From Pseudomonas libanensis (GTDB taxonomy: Bacteria; Pseudomonadota; Gammaproteobacteria; Pseudomonadales; Pseudomonadaceae): a DNA stretch of 64,000 nucleotides. The position numbers and the translations under genes are program-made. The DNA lies in the NCBI RefSeq assembly GCF_001439685.1, contig NZ_JYLH01000001.1, positions 576,012 through 640,011 on the forward strand, read 5' to 3'. The notes beneath the pieces were generated by a model. It saw only the letters and a program-made list of their open reading frames with translations, searched no databases and was not told where the DNA came from. Shown piece by piece: positions 45,327-54,538 of this stretch (positions within the stretch are counted from its first letter, which is position 1; every line of letters begins with the position of its first letter).

Positions 45327-45357
45327 AGGATCAACCTTAACCTGTGGGGAAGGTCAA
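45327..45357 (-). promoter_or_regulatory. CueR-type promoter/operator of copA
   Basis: On the minus strand the -35 is TTGACC (45357-45352), followed about 19-20 bases later by a -10 near GATCCTA. The spacer contains the dyad ACCTT...AAGGT (45334-45354, 21 bp). The long spacer and dyad are the hallmark of CueR-activated promoters. Confidence 0.85.
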
Positions 45358-45363
45358 GCGTCT

Positions 45364-45744
45364 TCAGTATTCCAATGCTGCAGGCTTGAGGTACATGCCG
45401 TCCGGGCCTTGGGCGATACGCAATTTGCGTACATCGCCAGCTTTCAAGGTAATGTTCTGCGCGGGTGGCGCCAGCAGGCTGGGCAGGCAGCCTCGGGACT
45501 GACCCGGCAACAGCTTGAGACGCAGCGATACATCGCCCGCAGGCAGATTGAACGAGGTGGCCTGTTCCTGGAACAGGCGTCCGGCCAACTGGTCCTGGAT
45601 ATACAGGCCAATCTCGCAGTTGGTCGGCACCTCCAGGCGCTCGCGGGAAATGATCAGCACCGCATAATCTTCAGCAGCAAGGGCCTGGGGCACAACGGTA
45701 GACAAGCTCATCAGGCCGGCAAAGGCAAAAAATGACCAGCGCAT
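45364..45744 (-). CDS. Exported hypothetical protein beside copper genes
   Basis: 126 residues with a signal peptide (1-23, ending ALA-A). The mature part has two Cys (43 and 86) that could form a disulfide, and no Met/His-rich copper motif. It starts at ATG 45744 after GGAG; the frame's earlier GTG has no site. I do not recognise a family. It lies between the copA and copZ promoters, and its stop is only six bases from the copA -35, so read-through into copA is possible. A link to copper is suggested only by position. Confidence 0.7.
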   Translation of the reverse strand: MRWSFFAFAGLMSLSTVVPQALAAEDYAVLIISRERLEVPTNCEIGLYIQDQLAGRLFQEQATSFNLPAGDVSLRLKLLPGQSRGCLPSLLAPPAQNITLKAGDVRKLRIAQGPDGMYLKPAALEY

Positions 45745-45831
45745 GGCAAATGCTCCGTGGTTCACAGTAAGGAAAGTTGAAGCTTGGCCGACGCTGCCAA
45801 CGAATACCAGCCCGGCCGATTTTTTTGAAAC

Positions 45832-45862
45832 TTGACCTTGCTATCGTGGCAAGGTTGACACT
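45832..45862 (+). promoter_or_regulatory. CueR-type promoter/operator of copZ
   Basis: TTGACC (45832-45837), a 19-base spacer and GACACT (45857-45862). The perfect dyad ACCTTGC-N7-GCAAGGT spans 45835-45855 and matches classical CueR operators. It lies about 30 bases before the copZ ATG. Confidence 0.9.
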
Positions 45863-45891
45863 GTGCCCAACCTCATCAAAGGAGTCATGTC

Positions 45892-46089
45892 ATGCAAATA
45901 TTCAATGTTGAAGGAATGACCTGCGGCCATTGCGTTCGATCAGTGACCCAGGCGGTACAGAGCCAGGACCCGGCAGCGAGTGTCGAAGTAGATTTGGGCG
46001 CTAAAGAAGTGCGCGTGGCAAGCAGTCTGCCCTCGGATAAGGTCATCCAACTGATCACCGAGGAGGGCTACACCGCCAAGCTGGCGTAG
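45892..46089 (+). CDS. copZ: Copper chaperone CopZ-like (HMA domain)
   Basis: A 65-residue heavy-metal-associated domain with MTCGHC (Cys11, Cys14). It would buffer Cu(I) in the cytoplasm and hand it to CopA. AAGGAG precedes the ATG. Transcription from the CueR-type promoter just upstream is expected. Length and fold are typical of the family. Confidence 0.93.
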   Translation: MQIFNVEGMTCGHCVRSVTQAVQSQDPAASVEVDLGAKEVRVASSLPSDKVIQLITEEGYTAKLA

Positions 46090-46099
46090 TTTTTATGAT

Positions 46100-46115
46100 C
46101 GTTAGCGACCTAACG
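46100..46115 (+). other. Short perfect hairpin between copZ and the MFS gene
   Basis: CGTTAG-CGAC-CTAACG, a 6-bp perfect inverted repeat, lies ten bases after the copZ stop. No T-run follows. Farther right CACCCAAG (46128-46135) and CTTGGGTG (46165-46172) can pair and would cover the ribosome-site area of the next gene. Confidence 0.35.
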
Positions 46116-46176
46116 TAATGTTCACGGCACCCAAGCGCGGCTAGACTGTCGAGCTGCCGACTCACTTGGGTGTCTG

Positions 46177-47370
46177 ATGAACCTTCGCATAATCCTGATT
46201 TTGGGCGCCTTGAGCGCCTTTGCGCCGTTGGCGATCGATTTTTACCTGCCGGGCTTTCCGGCAATGGCCACGGCCTTTGCCACCGATGAAAAACATATCC
46301 AGTTGACCCTGGCGGTGTACTTCGCCGGCCTGGCCATTGGCCAATTGATCTACGGCCCGCTGGCCGACCGTTTTGGCCGGCGTATACCGCTGCTCAGCGG
46401 CGTCACCCTGTTTACCCTCGCGTCCTTCGCCTGTGCCTACGCACCGTCCCTGGAGTGGCTGATCGCTGCGCGTTTCGTGCAGGCCCTTGGCGGTTGCGCG
46501 GGCATGGTGATTTCCCGGGCGGTGGTCAGTGACAAGTGCGATGCGGTGGGCTCGGCCAAGGTGTATTCGCAATTGATGCTGGTCACCGGCCTGGCGCCGA
46601 TCCTTGCACCTTTGGCGGGTGGGTTGATGGTCGGGGTGTGGGGCTGGCAATCGATCTTCCTGGCACTGTCGCTGTTCAGCGTAATGGCGGCGATTGCCGT
46701 GGCAGTCGGGCTGCCGGAAACCTTCCCGGCCGATCAGCCGCGCCAGCCGTTGTCTGGCTCGTTGCGCCGCTACGGCTCGCTGTTGTCGGACCGCGTATAC
46801 CTCGGCTATGCCTTGACCGGCGGCATCTCGATTGCCGGCATGTTTGCCTACATCGCCGGCTCTCCCTTTGTATTTATCAAACTCTACGGCGTGCCTGCCG
46901 AGCATTACGGCTGGCTGTTCGGTTCCAACGCCGCCGGCTTTATCCTGGTGGCGCAGTTGAATGCGCGGTTGCTGGCCAAGCGCGGCCCGGCGTTTTTGCT
47001 GTCGCGCACGGTGTGGGTTTATGTGGCGGCCGCGTTGACGTTGCTGGGTATTGCCGCGCTGCGCACAGAGGCCTTGTGGCCTTTGCTGGTGCCACTGTTT
47101 ATCTGTATCGCCAGCCTGGGCTGCATTTTGCCCAATACCTCGGCGTGCGCCATGAGCGGGCAGGGCGCCAGGGCCGGCAGTGCTTCGGCGTTGCTAGGTT
47201 GCATTCAGTTCGGTGTGGCGGCAGGGGCCGCGTCGTTGGTCGGCGTGTTGCACGACGGCACGGCGATGCCGATGGCCATGGTCATCAGCTTGTGTGGTGT
47301 GCTGGCGGTGACCATTGCGATGTCGACCCAGCGCCTGCAACGGGCAAGGGCCGAACAGGCGCAGGTCTGA
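46177..47370 (+). CDS. Bcr/CflA family MFS drug transporter
   Basis: 397 residues with twelve predicted membrane segments. Start MNLRIILILGALSAFAPLAI and FYLPGFPAMATAF match the first helix of Bcr/CflA exporters, and the MFS loop signature GPLADRFGRR follows the second helix. The family exports bicyclomycin, chloramphenicol or sulfonamides in other hosts. The substrate here is unknown. It may be co-transcribed with copZ, although hairpins lie between. Confidence 0.88.
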   Translation: MNLRIILILGALSAFAPLAIDFYLPGFPAMATAFATDEKHIQLTLAVYFAGLAIGQLIYGPLADRFGRRIPLLSGVTLFTLASFACAYAPSLEWLIAARFVQALGGCAGMVISRAVVSDKCDAVGSAKVYSQLMLVTGLAPILAPLAGGLMVGVWGWQSIFLALSLFSVMAAIAVAVGLPETFPADQPRQPLSGSLRRYGSLLSDRVYLGYALTGGISIAGMFAYIAGSPFVFIKLYGVPAEHYGWLFGSNAAGFILVAQLNARLLAKRGPAFLLSRTVWVYVAAALTLLGIAALRTEALWPLLVPLFICIASLGCILPNTSACAMSGQGARAGSASALLGCIQFGVAAGAASLVGVLHDGTAMPMAMVISLCGVLAVTIAMSTQRLQRARAEQAQV

Positions 47371-47378
47371 AATGCGGC

Positions 47379-47561
47379 TCAGCCAGCGGCAGAGCGTTGC
47401 TGGCCGAGGGGAAAGCGGTGGGGCGCCTGGATACGGGCTTGCAGGGTATCGGCAAAGGCGCGGGCCTCGGCTTCACTGCGGAAGGTGATGGCTTCGCCGT
47501 CGAGACGAACCTGCCATTGGCTGCCTGGGGATTTTGCTAACGCTTTTATCAGGATCTTCAT
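47379..47561 (-). CDS. Small conserved Pseudomonas protein, 60 aa
   Basis: MKILIKALAKSPGSQWQVRL followed by DGEAITFRSEAEARAFADTL: a basic, compact alpha/beta protein without signal or membrane segment. GAGGAAG gives a good ribosome site for ATG 47561; the longer frame to 47636 lacks one. I recognise no named family. It is convergent with the MFS gene, nine bases away. Function is unknown. Confidence 0.7.
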   Translation of the reverse strand: MKILIKALAKSPGSQWQVRLDGEAITFRSEAEARAFADTLQARIQAPHRFPLGQQRSAAG

Positions 47562-47654
47562 TGCTGACTTCCTCGCGTAAAAGACTCGTGGCAAAGGCGG
47601 CCAATATAAACCCGAATCCCCCCAAAAATATGACAAGGATCAACTCTCGGACTA

Positions 47655-47697
47655 ATGGTGTCGTCCATTACTTACATGAATAACGGACGACACTGAC
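47655..47697. other. Long inverted repeat between the small gene and the MDR gene
   Basis: AATGGACGACAC on the minus strand and AACGGACGACAC on the plus strand (11 of 12 identical) face each other over about 17 bases. The perfect core is GTGTCGTCC (47658-47666) with GGACGACAC (47685-47693). As RNA the stem gains a G-U pair. No T-run follows on the minus strand, so operator and 3'-end hairpin are both possible. Confidence 0.55.
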
Positions 47698-47707
47698 AGT
47701 CGTTTTT

Positions 47708-48721
47708 TCAGAACCCTTCCAGCACGATCTTGCCCTTGGCCTTGCCACTTTCCAGCAGCGCGTGGGCACGCCGCAGGTTGGCCGCATTGATTACACCGAA
47801 GTGCTCGCCCACCGTGGTTTCCAGGATGCCGGCGTCGATCAGTTCGGCCACGCGGTTGAGCAAGTTGTGCTGCTCGATCATGTCCGGCGTTTCGAACATC
47901 GAGCGGGTGTACATGAACTCCCAGTGCAGCGACAGGCTCTTGCGCTTGAGCTTGCTTACGTCCAGCGCCTTGGGGTCGTCGATCAGCGCCAGCTTGCCCT
48001 GGGGTTGCAGCGCTTCCACCAGTTGATCGAGGTGATGCTCGGTCTGGGTCAGGCTGGCAACGTGGGTCACTTGCGGATGACCGGCCTGTTTCAGCGCTTC
48101 GCTCAGCGGCTGGCTGTGGTCGATCACCAGGTGGGCACCCAGGGCCTTGGCCCATGCCTGAGTCTCAGGGCGCGAGGCGGTGCCGATGACTTTCAGCGCG
48201 GTGAGCTGGTTGGCCAGTTGCGTCAGGATCGACCCCACGCCGCCGGCTGCGCCGACGATCAGCAGGCTCTGGCCTTGATCTTCCTTGCCTTCAATTATCT
48301 GCAAGCGTTCGAACAGCAGCTCCCAGGCGGTGATGGCGGTCAACGGCAGTGCAGCGGCCTCGGCAAACCCCAGGCTCTTGGGCATATGGCCGACGATACG
48401 CTCATCTACCGTGTGCAGTTCGCTGTTGCCGCCTGGGCGTACCAGGGAACCGGCGTAGAACACCTTGTCGCCAGCCTTGAACAGCGTCACGTCGCTGCCA
48501 ACGGCCTTGACCACACCGGCTACATCCCAGCCCAGCACCTTGGCGGCGCCGTTTTCGGGAGTGACGTTCTGGCGCACCTTGGTGTCCACTGGGTTGACCG
48601 AGATGGCTTTGACTTCCACCAACAGGTCACGCGGGCCGGCCACGGGCTCCGGCAGTTCGATGTCTTGCAGGGATTTTGGGTCGTTGATCGGCAGTGAGGC
48701 GTAGTAGGCAATGGCTTTCAT
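47708..48721 (-). CDS. MDR-family zinc-type alcohol dehydrogenase / quinone oxidoreductase
   Basis: 337 residues: an N-terminal GroES-like domain (about 25-115) and a Rossmann domain with GAAGGVGSIL (about 157-166). It resembles the MDR subgroup starting MKAIAYY, which lacks the structural-zinc Cys lobe and probably reduces quinones or enals with NADPH. GGAG precedes the ATG at 48721. It is divergent from a LysR gene 133 bases away, the likely regulator. Confidence 0.88.
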   Translation of the reverse strand: MKAIAYYASLPINDPKSLQDIELPEPVAGPRDLLVEVKAISVNPVDTKVRQNVTPENGAAKVLGWDVAGVVKAVGSDVTLFKAGDKVFYAGSLVRPGGNSELHTVDERIVGHMPKSLGFAEAAALPLTAITAWELLFERLQIIEGKEDQGQSLLIVGAAGGVGSILTQLANQLTALKVIGTASRPETQAWAKALGAHLVIDHSQPLSEALKQAGHPQVTHVASLTQTEHHLDQLVEALQPQGKLALIDDPKALDVSKLKRKSLSLHWEFMYTRSMFETPDMIEQHNLLNRVAELIDAGILETTVGEHFGVINAANLRRAHALLESGKAKGKIVLEGF

Positions 48722-48854
48722 GGTGGCTCCGATAAATGGGCTGTGTGAAACGGGTGATAACGGAATGGGCAGATGATTGGCTATTTCCCATGCCGATAAA
48801 AGCGGCTAAAACAGCAGTCTGTTTCAATAAAATTTTGATAATGGGTGGAAATGC

Positions 48855-49784
48855 ATGCTGCGTTTTGATGATTTGCAGTTGTTTGTGCGCGCTGCGGACC
48901 TGGGCAGCCTGTCTGCAGCAGCGCGGGGCATGGACCTGTCACCAGCGGTAGCCAGTGCCGCATTGAAGCGTATTGAGCAGCAACTGGGCGCACGCTTGCT
49001 GGCGCGCTCCACTCGCAGCTTGCGCCTGACCGCCGAGGGTGAAGGTTTCCTGGAGTATGCCCGTGCCGCGCTGAGCGCCCTGGATGAAGGTCGGCGCCTG
49101 TTGGCCAGCGGCCAGGATCATGTCAGTGGTGTGTTGCAACTGTCGGCCCCTTCGGATTTCGGCCGTAACCAGTTGCTGCCATGGTTGGATGAATTCCAGC
49201 AGGAACACCCGCAGTTAAACGTACGGCTGTTGCTCGGCGATCGCATTGCCGACCTGTTCCGCCAGCCGGTGGACATCGCCTTGCGCTATGGCGAACCCGA
49301 AGACTCCAGCCTGATTGCGCTGCCCATCGCCGCGGACAATATTCGAGTGCTGTGTGCCGCCCCCTGTTACCTCGCCCGCCATGGCGAACCGCGCCATCTG
49401 GAACAATTGGCCCAGCACAATTGCCTGCTATACATGCTCGGTACCCGCGTGCATGACCACTGGGGGTTTTATGACGGCAAACGTCAAGTGAGCTTGACGG
49501 TCAGTGGTGATCGGTTCAGTGATGATGCCGACGTCGTCCGCCGCTGGGCGGTGGCGGGGATGGGGATTGCCTATAAGTCCTGGCTGGATGTAAGCACCGA
49601 CGTGCTGGCCGGGCGCTTGCGCTTGATCCTGCCGGAGCTGCAGGGCGAGCGCACGCCGCTCAACTTGCTGTGTGCCCACCGTGCGCAATTGAGCAAACCG
49701 ATCAATCTGCTGCGGGACATGCTCGTGGCACGTTGTGCGACATTGACCGCGCAGCGACCGGGGCGAATGGCTGCTAGGCAATAG
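48855..49784 (+). CDS. LysR-type transcriptional regulator
   Basis: 309 residues: winged helix-turn-helix (1-60, SLSAAARGMDLSPAVASAALKRIEQ) and a periplasmic-binding-like effector domain (about 88-295). It belongs to the CrgA/DsdC-like subgroup with SAPSDFGRNQLLPWL. Divergence from the MDR oxidoreductase suggests it controls that gene in response to an electrophile or quinone; this is inference. Confidence 0.9.
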   Translation: MLRFDDLQLFVRAADLGSLSAAARGMDLSPAVASAALKRIEQQLGARLLARSTRSLRLTAEGEGFLEYARAALSALDEGRRLLASGQDHVSGVLQLSAPSDFGRNQLLPWLDEFQQEHPQLNVRLLLGDRIADLFRQPVDIALRYGEPEDSSLIALPIAADNIRVLCAAPCYLARHGEPRHLEQLAQHNCLLYMLGTRVHDHWGFYDGKRQVSLTVSGDRFSDDADVVRRWAVAGMGIAYKSWLDVSTDVLAGRLRLILPELQGERTPLNLLCAHRAQLSKPINLLRDMLVARCATLTAQRPGRMAARQ

Positions 49785-49918
49785 CCTGCGCCACGGTCGG
49801 AAGTTTCACTCATATCCTGTCCTGATCTGCGCTGTCAGACGCCGCGGAACCGCTGGCCTGCGCACCTATACTTTGGCCTCAACCGCAGCAGAAAAATGGT
49901 TTAACAGGGAGTGAATAC

Positions 49919-50605
49919 ATGGAAGCAGCACCTTGCATCAGTCAGATCGCCAGCTTGCTCGCCGAGCCCAAGCGTACGGCCATGCTCTGGGCCTTGATGG
50001 ACGGCTCGGCGAAGTCTTCAGAAGAGCTGGCGAGCCTGGCCGGACTGTCGCCGGCATCGGCCAATGCACATTTGGCGCGCCTGACCGGCAGTGGCCTGCT
50101 GCGGACCGAGGCTCGACGGGGCAAGCGGTTGTTTCGCGTGGCGGCTGCGGATGTCAGTGTCGCCATTGATGCGCTGGCCAGTACCACCATGGCCAGCGCG
50201 GCGCGCAGCACGCCGAATACCTTGCCGCCGGCGCTTATGGCGCCACCGCTGCTGCGGCGTGCCCGGCTGTGCCATGGCCATCTTGGCGGCGAGCTGGCGG
50301 CGGGGCTGTACCAGCGGATGTTGGAGGCGGGCTGGATCGAGCGCCATGAGCAGCGTACCGAGGTCACGGTCAAGGGCGCGCAGTATTTGGCAGGCCTGGG
50401 CATTTTTACCCAGGCACTGGCGGCGCCGTTGGCCTGCGATTGCTTCGACTGGAGCCAGCAGCAGCCACATCTGGGCGGGGCGTTGGGTGCGGGGTTGTTG
50501 CAACTGTTCCTGCAGTCGGGCTGGATCAGTGTGGTCAACGAGTCGCGGGCCTTGCAGGTTTCCGATATCGGGCTCGTGGAAATAAACCGGCTGGCGGCAG
50601 TGTAG
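49919..50605 (+). CDS. ArsR-family winged-helix regulator with C-terminal extension
   Basis: 228 residues, longer than simple ArsR proteins (about 100). The N-terminal winged helix (about 10-85, LAGLSPASANAHLARLTGSG) is followed by a C-terminal domain containing ARLCHGHLGGELAAGLYQRM and CDCFDW, seen in longer ArsR relatives of Pseudomonas. Cys and His in that part could sense metal or redox state. It precedes an MFS transporter on the same strand by 113 bases and may control it. Confidence 0.85.
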   Translation: MEAAPCISQIASLLAEPKRTAMLWALMDGSAKSSEELASLAGLSPASANAHLARLTGSGLLRTEARRGKRLFRVAAADVSVAIDALASTTMASAARSTPNTLPPALMAPPLLRRARLCHGHLGGELAAGLYQRMLEAGWIERHEQRTEVTVKGAQYLAGLGIFTQALAAPLACDCFDWSQQQPHLGGALGAGLLQLFLQSGWISVVNESRALQVSDIGLVEINRLAAV

Positions 50606-50718
50606 GCGCCTCGTCAGCGGTTTGCGTCGTTCAGGGTTTCAGTCAGGTCGCATCCAGCAATAGCCAGGGATAACGATGTCGCACACTCGCCAAGGGATTT
50701 TTTACAAGGGGGTGTGGC

Positions 50719-52089
50719 ATGGGTATACAGGGCTATAGCGCAGCGGAACGGTTGGAACGGCTGCCGATCAGTGGTTACCACCGAATCATTTTCATCATCA
50801 TCGCCTTGGCGTTTTTCTTCGACTCCATGGACTTGGCGATGATGACCTTCCTGTTGGGGTCGATCAAAACCGAGTTTGGCTTGAGCACCGCCCAGGCCGG
50901 ATTACTGGCCAGTTCGAGCTTTTTCGGCATGGTGGTCGGCGCTTCGCTGTCCGGCATGCTTGCCGATCGCTTCGGGCGCAAGCCGGTGTTCCAGTGGAGC
51001 ATCGTGTTGTGGGGCGTCGCCAGTTACTTGTGTTCCACGGCGCAGACGGTGGAGATGCTGACGTTGTTTCGTATTCTGCTGGGCATTGGCATGGGCATGG
51101 AGTTTCCCATCGCTCAGTCGATGCTGTCGGAGCTGATTCCGGCCAAGGGGCGCGGGCGCTATATCGCGTTGATGGATGGTTTCTGGCCGTTGGGTTTTGT
51201 GGCCGCAGGCGTGTTGTCTTACTTCCTGTTACCGGTGATTGGCTGGCGCGACATCTTCCTGGTGTTGGCGGTGCCGGCGGTGTTTGTGTTGGCTATCCGG
51301 TTCTTTATCCCGGAATCACCGCGCTGGCTGGAACAGGCCGGAAAGCATGACGCGGCGGACAAGGTCTTGCTGGGCATTGAGCAGAAGGTACGCGAGTCCC
51401 TGGGCCGCGCTGATTTACCCGAGCCGGTTGCCCTGCCACGGGTCGAGACTGTGCCGGGGACTTTCTTCTCCGCGTTCCAGCAGCTGTGGTCGGCGCAGTA
51501 CCGCCAACGCACAATGATGATCTGGAGTGTGTGGTTTTTTGCCTTGCTCGGCTTTTACGGGCTGACGTCGTGGTTGAGTGCGTTGTTGCAGCAATCGGGT
51601 TTTGCCGTGACCCAGTCGGTGTATTACACCGTGATCATTTCCCTGGGCGGGATCCCGGGCTTCCTGATGGCGGCGTGGCTGGTCGAGCGCTGGGGGCGTA
51701 AGCCGGTGTGCGTCGTGACGCTGCTGGGCGGCGGGGTGATGGCGTTTTTGTATGGGCAAAGTGCGGTATTTGGTGGCAACGTCGGCTTGCTGATTACTTC
51801 GGGGCTGCTGATGCAGTTCTTCCTGTTTGGCATGTGGGCCGTGCTGTACACCTACACGCCGGAGTTGTATCCCACTTCGGCGCGGGCGACGGGCTCCGGG
51901 TTTGCTTCGGCGGTTGGCCGGGTTGGCTCATTGCTGGGGCCGTTGGTAACCGGGCTGGTATTCCCGATAACAGGGCAGGGCGGGGTATTTGCCTTGGGCG
52001 CGCTGTGCTTTGCGGTGGCGGCGCTGGTGGTGTGGGTGTTTGGGATGGAGACCAAAGGCAAGACGCTGGAAGAGCTCACCCAAGTCTAA
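50719..52089 (+). CDS. MFS transporter, sugar-porter/NiaP-like
   Basis: 456 residues, twelve membrane segments. The signatures DRFGRK after helix 2, PESPRWL before the central loop and ERWGRKP after helix 8 mark the sugar-porter/aromatic-acid branch. Overall layout resembles NiaP (nicotinate) and related organic-acid carriers. Substrate is uncertain. It begins MGIQGYSAAERLERLPISGY after GGGGG. Regulation by the upstream ArsR-type gene is plausible. Confidence 0.88.
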   Translation: MGIQGYSAAERLERLPISGYHRIIFIIIALAFFFDSMDLAMMTFLLGSIKTEFGLSTAQAGLLASSSFFGMVVGASLSGMLADRFGRKPVFQWSIVLWGVASYLCSTAQTVEMLTLFRILLGIGMGMEFPIAQSMLSELIPAKGRGRYIALMDGFWPLGFVAAGVLSYFLLPVIGWRDIFLVLAVPAVFVLAIRFFIPESPRWLEQAGKHDAADKVLLGIEQKVRESLGRADLPEPVALPRVETVPGTFFSAFQQLWSAQYRQRTMMIWSVWFFALLGFYGLTSWLSALLQQSGFAVTQSVYYTVIISLGGIPGFLMAAWLVERWGRKPVCVVTLLGGGVMAFLYGQSAVFGGNVGLLITSGLLMQFFLFGMWAVLYTYTPELYPTSARATGSGFASAVGRVGSLLGPLVTGLVFPITGQGGVFALGALCFAVAALVVWVFGMETKGKTLEELTQV

Positions 52090-52110
52090 AGGTCAATACA
52101 AAACCTCTGC

Positions 52111-52132
52111 GGGAGGGGGCATGCCCCCTCCC
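52111..52132. repeat. REP palindrome after the MFS gene
   Basis: A fully self-complementary 22-base core (GGGAGGGGGCA with TGCCCCCTCCC), part of a REP unit, between two convergent genes. Confidence 0.8.
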
Positions 52133-52165
52133 ACATTTAGCATGCATTCATTTAATGATGGTTGG

Positions 52166-53152
<987 letters not shown>

Positions 53153-53312
53153 CTACAGGCCATGGCTGAAATAATCGGCAAAACCTGACCAGCAGGAGAG
53201 TATTTGTCTCACCCACGCAAGGTTGATGTGAACTAAGGTGTAACGAAACGTTAGCGGCTTGGCGCAGTCTGTACCCCATCAATGACTGATTCGCCGTATG
53301 AAAAGGCCCGGA

Positions 53313-54404
53313 ATGCTCACATCCCTCAAGCAAGAAAAATTCATGTTGTTGGCGCTGATAGCCGCCATTGCTGCCTACCCTCTGGAGCACTGGATGCTCC
53401 ACAGCGGGCAGTTGGTGGCGCTGCTGGCGGGCTTGGCGCTGATCGCCTTTATCGTGATGGCTTCGATGCGCGTCGCGCACCATGCCGAGCAACTGGCGGA
53501 AAAGGTAGGTGACCCCTACGGCACCATGATCCTGACCCTCGCCGCGGTATTGGTGGAGGTGGTGATCCTGGCGATCATGATGAGCAACGAGCCATCACCC
53601 ACGCTGGTGCGTGACACCATCTACTCGGCGGTGATGCTCGATATCAACGGCATCCTCGGCCTGGCCGCGCTGATGGGCGGCATCAAGCATGGCGAGCAGT
53701 CCTATAACGATGATTCGGCGCGCACCTACAGCGTGATGATCCTTACCGCCATGGGTGTGTCGATGGTGGTGCCGGAGTTTATCCCCGAAGCGGATTGGAA
53801 AATCTACTCGGCCTTCACCATTGGCGCGATGGTGGTGCTTTACACCTTGTTCCTGCGCATGCAGGTGGGGCCGCACAGTTATTTCTTCAGCTACAGCTAC
53901 CCGGAAAAGCGCCGCAAGAAACAGCCGGAAGACGAGCATGCGCCGTCTGTCAGCCTGACGTTTTCCATTGCGACCCTGGTGTTTGGGGTGATCGTGATTG
54001 GCGCGCTGGCCGAGGTGATGTCCAAGACCCTCGACCTGGGCCTGGAAGGCACCGGCGCACCGCCGGTGATTACCGCGATTGTGGTGGCGGCTATCTCGGC
54101 CGCGCCGGAAATCCTCACGGCACTGCGCGCTGCGTTGGCTAACCGCATGCAGTCGGTGGTGAATATTGCGTTGGGGGCATCGTTGTCCACGGTGATCCTG
54201 ACGGTGCCGGTGATGGAGGCCATGGCCCTGTATTCCGGCCAGCCGTTCCAGATGGCGATGACGCCGGTGCAGACGGTGATGGTGTTTATCACGCTGATCG
54301 TCAGTGCGATCAACCTCAATGATGGTGAAACCAACGCCATCGAAGGGATGACTCATTTTGTGTTGTTTGCGACTTTTATCATGCTGTCGCTGTTGGGTTT
54401 GTAA
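53313..54404 (+). CDS. chaA: Calcium/proton antiporter, ChaA-like
   Basis: About 363 residues of the CaCA superfamily, eleven membrane segments in two repeats. The alpha-repeat motifs are visible as VEVVILAIM near residue 78 and SAAPEILTALRAALANR near 268. A short basic loop (EKRRKKQPEDEH) lies in the middle. It expels Ca2+ (or Na+/K+) in exchange for H+. ATG 53313 (MLTSLKQEKF) has AAGG at good spacing; ATG 53298 has no site. The gene is divergent from adenine deaminase. No functional tie to purines is apparent. Confidence 0.88.
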   Translation: MLTSLKQEKFMLLALIAAIAAYPLEHWMLHSGQLVALLAGLALIAFIVMASMRVAHHAEQLAEKVGDPYGTMILTLAAVLVEVVILAIMMSNEPSPTLVRDTIYSAVMLDINGILGLAALMGGIKHGEQSYNDDSARTYSVMILTAMGVSMVVPEFIPEADWKIYSAFTIGAMVVLYTLFLRMQVGPHSYFFSYSYPEKRRKKQPEDEHAPSVSLTFSIATLVFGVIVIGALAEVMSKTLDLGLEGTGAPPVITAIVVAAISAAPEILTALRAALANRMQSVVNIALGASLSTVILTVPVMEAMALYSGQPFQMAMTPVQTVMVFITLIVSAINLNDGETNAIEGMTHFVLFATFIMLSLLGL

Positions 54405-54429
54405 TCGATTTGAAAAGTGGCACAGATCC

Positions 54430-54522
54430 AATGTGGGAGCGGGCTTGCTCGCGAATGCGCTGTGTCAGTCAGTACATCTGTGACTGAACCACCGCATTCG
54501 CGAGCAAGCCCGCTCCCACATT
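54430..54522. repeat. Perfect REP doublet
   Basis: Two exactly complementary 30-base arms (54430-54459 and 54493-54522), starting AATGTGGGAGCGGGCTTGCT, around a partly paired middle (TCAGTCA/TGACTGA). The most intact REPIN of the window, between convergent genes. Confidence 0.9.
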
Positions 54523-54538
54523 TTGATTGGCGCCTGGC

